Shown here piece by piece: positions 59,751 to 64,000 of a stretch of DNA of 64,000 nucleotides. Numbering within the stretch: position 1 is the first letter of the stretch; each line of letters opens with the position of its first letter. The notes under the pieces are model-generated. The model worked only from the letters and a program-made list of their open reading frames with translations, made no database searches and had not been told where the DNA came from. The translations under genes and the position numbers were made by a program. The DNA comes from Thunnus maccoyii. Its lineage: Eukaryota; Chordata; Actinopteri; Scombriformes; Scombridae. The stretch is taken from NCBI RefSeq assembly GCF_910596095.1, contig NC_056534.1, positions 10,294,490 through 10,358,489 on the forward strand, written 5' to 3'.

Positions 59751-60326
59751 ATTTGGAATTTTGGTGATGGAGATGGGAGCGCTGGCGACCATTGGCCATA
59801 AATAACATGTTAATTCTCCTCCTGTACTCCAGGTGCACTCCTGCTTATCACTGGGTTTCAGTGTAGGCCTCGGGAAGACAAGTGCATCTGCTGTCAGCAG
59901 GATTTGCTCCAAGGTCCTACAGAACCAGGACTTCAATACCTCGAGCTATGAACTTCACCAAGATTACACAGAGGTGTTAGGAGGTACTCAATGGTCAGGG
60001 GTGTTTTTCCTCATTCGTAATGACTCTCTGGGCTACCTAAATTGGATGAAACATCTCAAGGACCGCCCAGATATTGTTGGGTACTCCCTCAGACCAATGT
60101 ATGAGCTGATGCTAAATGAGCCAAAGAAGGCTCAGATGAAGACTGCCATTGAGCAGTACATAGAAGACAACACTGAGATTAACTCACACAGTGAACCAGA
60201 TTGTGGGGTGAACACTCCCAACCAGGCTCCCAACTGCTGTCCTCTATGGGCCCAGAGAGGAAAACTGGAGGTGACCATCATCCGAGCCTGGGATCTGCAT
60301 GGAGATATTTTCAGCGAAACCGAAGG

Positions 60327-62363
60327 GTACGTAGAGTAAAGGCCCATTAACACTGTGCAGTTTTGTCTGAGATGAAATTTGACAAGCGTGAGAGAAATTT
60401 GGTCAAATCTGTGGTCATCAATCCAAAACAATGGTCCTAAATCACACTGTGAGACAAACCAGCCAATTTGAAGCTTTGGTGACCAAAGACAGCCTGCAAA
60501 AAAGTGTCCAAAATTTAGGACAAAATTCTCACATAGTGACTGCTGCTATGACCCACATCTGCAAATCATCTCAAACCATCAGAAGAACATAAAATGAAAT
60601 GAAGCAGAATGAACTGGCCAGCATGACATTGCATAAACACTATTTTTGACAAAAATTTGGGCAAAAAACATACAAACCAAAATGGTGGAGGCAAAATGAA
60701 AAAGAAATATGTGGGACTTACTTGCAAGCGTTGTACTGCGGCTGCCCACAGCTCCTGGTGTGTGTGTATAGGATGGGTCAAAGGCAGAGGATCAATTTCC
60801 GACAGGGATCAGGGTGCAATTTGTGAAACAATCAGAGTGGGGGATGTTTTTGAAGTGTTTTTATTCATGAAATAAATCAGAACCACAGTTGGCCTATACA
60901 TTATATATTATATTATATAAAATAATTATGAACTTTAATAAAACAATAACAAAATTTGAACTTGACCACTGCATTTGCAGGAATATTGTAGTCCATTTTT
61001 TCAAATTCATCAAAATAGCGCAATATTTTCACTCTCAGGGATGTGATGTCAAGTTCATGCAGACACATAGGAGATGTAATCATATACAACAAAACATAAG
61101 GTTAAATGCTAATTTAACATGCCAGAATTAAATCCCCAATGCTCCTTTCAGTACTTTGGAAAGCGCCACTTGGCCAGACCTGCCTGTCATTCTTACAAAT
61201 CACTGTTTAATTCAGCTCTATGTGCAGCGTGCAGCAAATTTCAATACTGGATAGAAAATAATAACAATATGCAATCGCACAACATGCTGTCATCATAAAA
61301 ATAGAAGGACTACAGTATATGCATACTTGTCAGACTAAGATAACAGTCCACTTTGATGATAGATTTCTGTCGTCTTTTTATGCTTTCCTATGGAGGGGTC
61401 ATCCACGGTGTGTGGCCCTTCTTTTACCCACATCTCTGCAAATCTCAGAGCAGGGAAGGTAGCAACACCTGGTCCATTTGTTTCGTCATCATGAAGCCTA
61501 GACACGGTGTCATCTCTACTGTCAAATAAGTGCGAGTACTGACAGTGAAAGTCCATTTCTGATTTTAATGTTGTTTGCACTAATGACTGCTCTCATGTTG
61601 CAGTGCTTAGATTTTTTTTTAAATAGCCTGTTTTTATTTTAGATATTTTATGTGGTCTATGGGTGAATCACCTTAAATCACTAAAATTTTGTACCCACCA
61701 GGGATAAAAAAGAACTCAACAGAGGCAGGGATATATTGCCTAGGGATTTATATTTTATTTATATTTGTGTCTGTATTTATCGAGGCAGCAAAATAATTTG
61801 CATTTGTATTCGAATAAATTTCAAGATATTAAAGTTCTAAAGTAAGTGTTCTTCAATAAACTGTTTTGCAAAGTAGGATTCACACTCCAGGTCTTGAACT
61901 CTGATCTCCCAGACCCCTGACAACTGCACTGACCACTCAACCAAAGCTCAGCTCCATCAGACAGACAGACCTGCAGCTATTTATAGCATGACACAGAGAC
62001 AGAGTGAAGTAGAAAAGAGAGACGGAGACAGCAATGTGACCTCGCTACACTACGAGTCCCGACCTGCGCACAGTTATTTAACTTTTTTTCTTCTTCCCAA
62101 AAAACAATTTTTAAAATATTGGTACAAAATAAATATTCATAAAAACCTTCTATTTGTGCTTTTCCGAATACCCTATTTGGCTCCACCTCTAATGTAGACC
62201 AGCAGGGGGAAAATCCCCACCATCGCCCCCGGCAAATCACACCCTGGCTGGGGAATGAAATCTGAGGGTTCTGAAAAGGCTCACACTACAAGCATGATAT
62301 ATATCAAATATAAACATTAATTAATTAATTACTTCTTTTTCTTTTCTTTTCTCTAATTCTCAG
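60327..62363. other. Intron 7 of copy D with hAT-like debris
   Basis: 60327-60700 aligns with intron 7 of B and C. From about 61690 to 62235 there is extra sequence with words such as tttgtattcgaataaat and cgaggcagcaaaataa, related in opposite orientation to the MITE at 15571-15984. Its borders are unclear. 60890-61690 has no recognised feature. Confidence 0.45.
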
Positions 62364-62637
62364 GTATGTTGTGATGCAGTATGATTCCATTTACCGCAAG
62401 ACTGGTACGCTCATGTCAAACAATCCTGAGTGGAATGCTCATTATGATCTTGGCATGGTCAGTAAATTCTTCTCATTAGTTCTGTTTGCAGTTTTTGGGG
62501 AGTACTACTGCATCATGTGAAAAAAGTTGTATAAAGCCGTTCAAGGCTCCAGAGAAAGATACGCAGTGTGATAAACTGCCTCAAATAATGTCACTTGAGT
62601 CAGCATCAGTTGGGACTGAAGACAAGAAACTTGGGGG

Positions 62638-62979
62638 TGTACCATCAGATGTGTAGATCATTGTAAATTGTAAATATTTAAAACCAAGGTAGCAGTCACA
62701 GTCAGTAGGAGTGAGAAGCCCTTTTCTTTTTGAAAACCATTTCAATTAGGAGTTTGGTTAGAGCTTTGTCTTTTTGTTACAGCTATTTTTTTGTCAGGGA
62801 AGTTTAGGGTTGGGGTTAGTCGATGTTTGTTTGTTGTTTTGGGAATTGCGCAACTTTGGCAAATAAACTGCTACATTGTGAACTTTGATGGTTTGTTTGG
62901 CTGACCATTCTTGGGATTGGGAAGAGCGGGGTCTCTAAGCATGTTGTGTCCAGGTTTCCCCTAGACTAGAGACATAACA
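62638..62979 (+). mobile_element. 5' LTR of the gag-bearing gypsy-type element in copy D
   Basis: It begins tgtaccatcaga at the point where homology with intron 8 of B (gggggtgtggagtt) stops, and ends agacataaca (TG...CA, 342 bp). It contains an AATAAA near 62862. It is directly followed by a primer-binding-site-like sequence and then the gag relic. Confidence 0.65.
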
Positions 62980-62983
62980 TGAT

Positions 62984-62999
62984 TTTGGGGCTCGTCCAT
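62984..62999 (+). promoter_or_regulatory. Primer binding site, tRNA-Pro-like
   Basis: tttggggctcgtccat, five bases after the LTR, resembles the retroviral/retrotransposon site complementary to the 3' end of tRNA-Pro (ggggctcgtcc core). One G is missing relative to the usual form. Confidence 0.55.
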
Positions 63000-64000
63000 T
63001 CTTTCTTTTGTCCGTTGGCGCATCGGATCAGTTTGGTGAGAGTTTCAGTCAGTCACCACTGCTTTGACTGAAGACAAATTGGATACATGTAGGAAAGCTA
63101 ATTGCAGATTTCTTTGACGTGCAAGTGCCTTTAAATGCAAAGAAAAATGAGTTAAAAGAGCCCCTGCATGAGAAGCTGAGTGAAAGGGGTTTGTTTGATG
63201 AGCCAGCTTCTGTAGGTGGAGCTGAGCCGGCTGAGCTAGCTGGTGTTCCCACCCCACTCCAAAGTCTCCCTGTGTTGGCTGGCAGTGCTGCAGAGGAGCA
63301 TTAACTCTGCACATAAAGGAGGTGGAGTTGAGACATGGGGAGTTGGAGGTGGAAGCTATGCATTTAAGGGTTAGGGCTCTGGAGCGGGGAGCCACTGCAA
63401 CTGCCAGTCCTTCAATCACTTTGCCGCCCTCCCCCAGCTTGTGACAGCTTCGATGTGAGTAGGCACATTGTACTAGTCCCACCTTTTAGAGAGTATGAGG
63501 TAGAGTCATATTTCAATGCATTTGAATGCATAGCAGCCACACTACACTGGCCAAAGGCTGTCTTCTACTCCAATTTGTGTTTGTGGGGAAAGCTCAGGAG
63601 GTATGCACGTCTCATGTCAATAGAGGACAGTTTAGATTATGATATTCTGAAAGCAACTGTCTTCCATGCTTATGAATTAGTGCCTGAAGCCTATAGGCAA
63701 AAATTTAGAAAATGTGAAAAGACTGCCACCCAGACATGTGTAGAGCTTGTGAGGGAGAAAGGTACTGGCAGATGAGTTTTCTGTGATGCACAAAGGTGTA
63801 TCTTCTCCTCCGAATCGGCAAGATCCAGTTCCCATCGAGAGAAGGGTTAAATCCCCAAAAAGTGGCTCCCTTTTTTTGATTATGTCAAAAGGGTTAACTT
63901 TCAACCTAACAAATATTAGAAGATACAGCCTACCGTCATAGCTTGCTCCTTCTCTTCGCATATACGATGTGAGATGTGATCTTGGCACAATCTTACTTGC
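63000..64000 (+). mobile_element. Gypsy-type gag relic in intron 8 of copy D
   Basis: Near-identical to 1-991 of this window. The open part 63455-63775 reads SRHIVLVPPFREYEVESYFN, then SIEDSLDYDILKATVF and ELVPEAYRQKFRKCE, a SCAN-like gag capsid region. Upstream frames (63119-63304) carry the N-terminal part in a different phase, so this copy is also dead. The last base aligns with position 991. Confidence 0.7.

Larger units (their letters stand above)
47756..64000 (+). pseudogene. prf1: Perforin-1-like copy D, exon 4 split by a transposon; 3' end outside window
   Basis: Exons by homology and splice sites are 47756-48025, 48133-48212, 51425-51470, 51772-51814 plus 52870-52969 (exon 4, interrupted), 53061-53199, 53299-53379, 59833-60326 and 62364-62457. 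Exon 9 is beyond the window. Every exon keeps the family length and frame, including [13 protein letters not shown] for the MACPF signature and a linker with DC...NCC. The one clear lesion is a 1,047-bp hAT insertion in exon 4. Reading into it meets TAA at 51910-51912. The C2 loop has SETEGY, with Glu as in copy C. Introns 2 and 6 are swollen to 3.2 and 6.5 kb by retroelements, and the 5' flank is replaced by repeats 94 bp above the ATG. The low number of lesions suggests recent loss. Splicing around the insert is conceivable but not evident. Confidence 0.87.

Noticed and set aside
61874..61950. tRNA-like sequence on the minus strand (A-box-like tggttgagtgg, B-box-like gttcaagac).
   Set aside because: The T stem does not pair well and no cloverleaf could be built. 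It lies in hAT-like debris, so it is not called as a tRNA or SINE.
1..64000. CRISPR arrays, operons or phage-like systems.
   Set aside because: The window is eukaryotic. Repeats seen are microsatellites, tandem duplications and transposons, with no regularly spaced repeat-spacer pattern.

Overview
The window looks like nuclear DNA of a ray-finned fish, probably a teleost. It is AT-rich, has GT/AG introns and carries many repeats typical of fish: a Rex3-type LINE, L2-, L1- and Ty3/gypsy-type retroelements, hAT MITEs and a Tc1-like palindrome. Its only protein-coding theme with host-gene structure is a head-to-tail array of perforin-1-like genes, all on the plus strand. Their family features are a signal peptide, a MACPF pore-forming domain with the YGTHY...GG signature, and a C-terminal C2 domain.

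Four copies are visible. Copy A shows only its last exon (1680-1892). Copy B (8752-16780) has all nine coding exons but is broken by a 4-nt deletion in exon 3 and a TGA in exon 6. Copy C (21162-28730) has nine exons that join into an open frame of about 511 codons and is the only complete, apparently intact gene. Copy D (47756 to beyond the window) keeps eight exons in frame, but a 1,047-bp hAT element with an 8-bp target duplication sits inside exon 4. Its last exon should lie about 0.7 kb past the window end. Exon lengths and intron phases agree among the copies, so each break can be placed exactly.

The rest is repeat-driven remodelling. Intron 8 holds gypsy gag/pol, L1 and LINE-tail debris. 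Intron 2 of C and D, but not B, carries a Rex3-type insertion with an inverted 5' part. Intron 6 of D has grown to 6.5 kb through a nested hAT and a near-complete L2-type LINE. Between C and D lies about 11 kb absent from the B-C spacer. It contains a HECT-type E3 ligase pseudogene whose 3' end is duplicated, with complementary deletions in the two copies, and several MITEs. A further 5 kb of repeats replaces the 5' flank of D. The first and last kilobase of the window are near-identical copies of the same gypsy-type gag relic in intron 8 of A and D.

If expressed, copy C would make a secreted, granule-stored, calcium-dependent pore-forming effector of cytotoxic lymphocytes, by analogy with vertebrate perforin. 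The array reads as a birth-and-death cluster in which one of three testable copies survives. No rRNA, convincing tRNA, CRISPR array or bacterial-type operon was seen.
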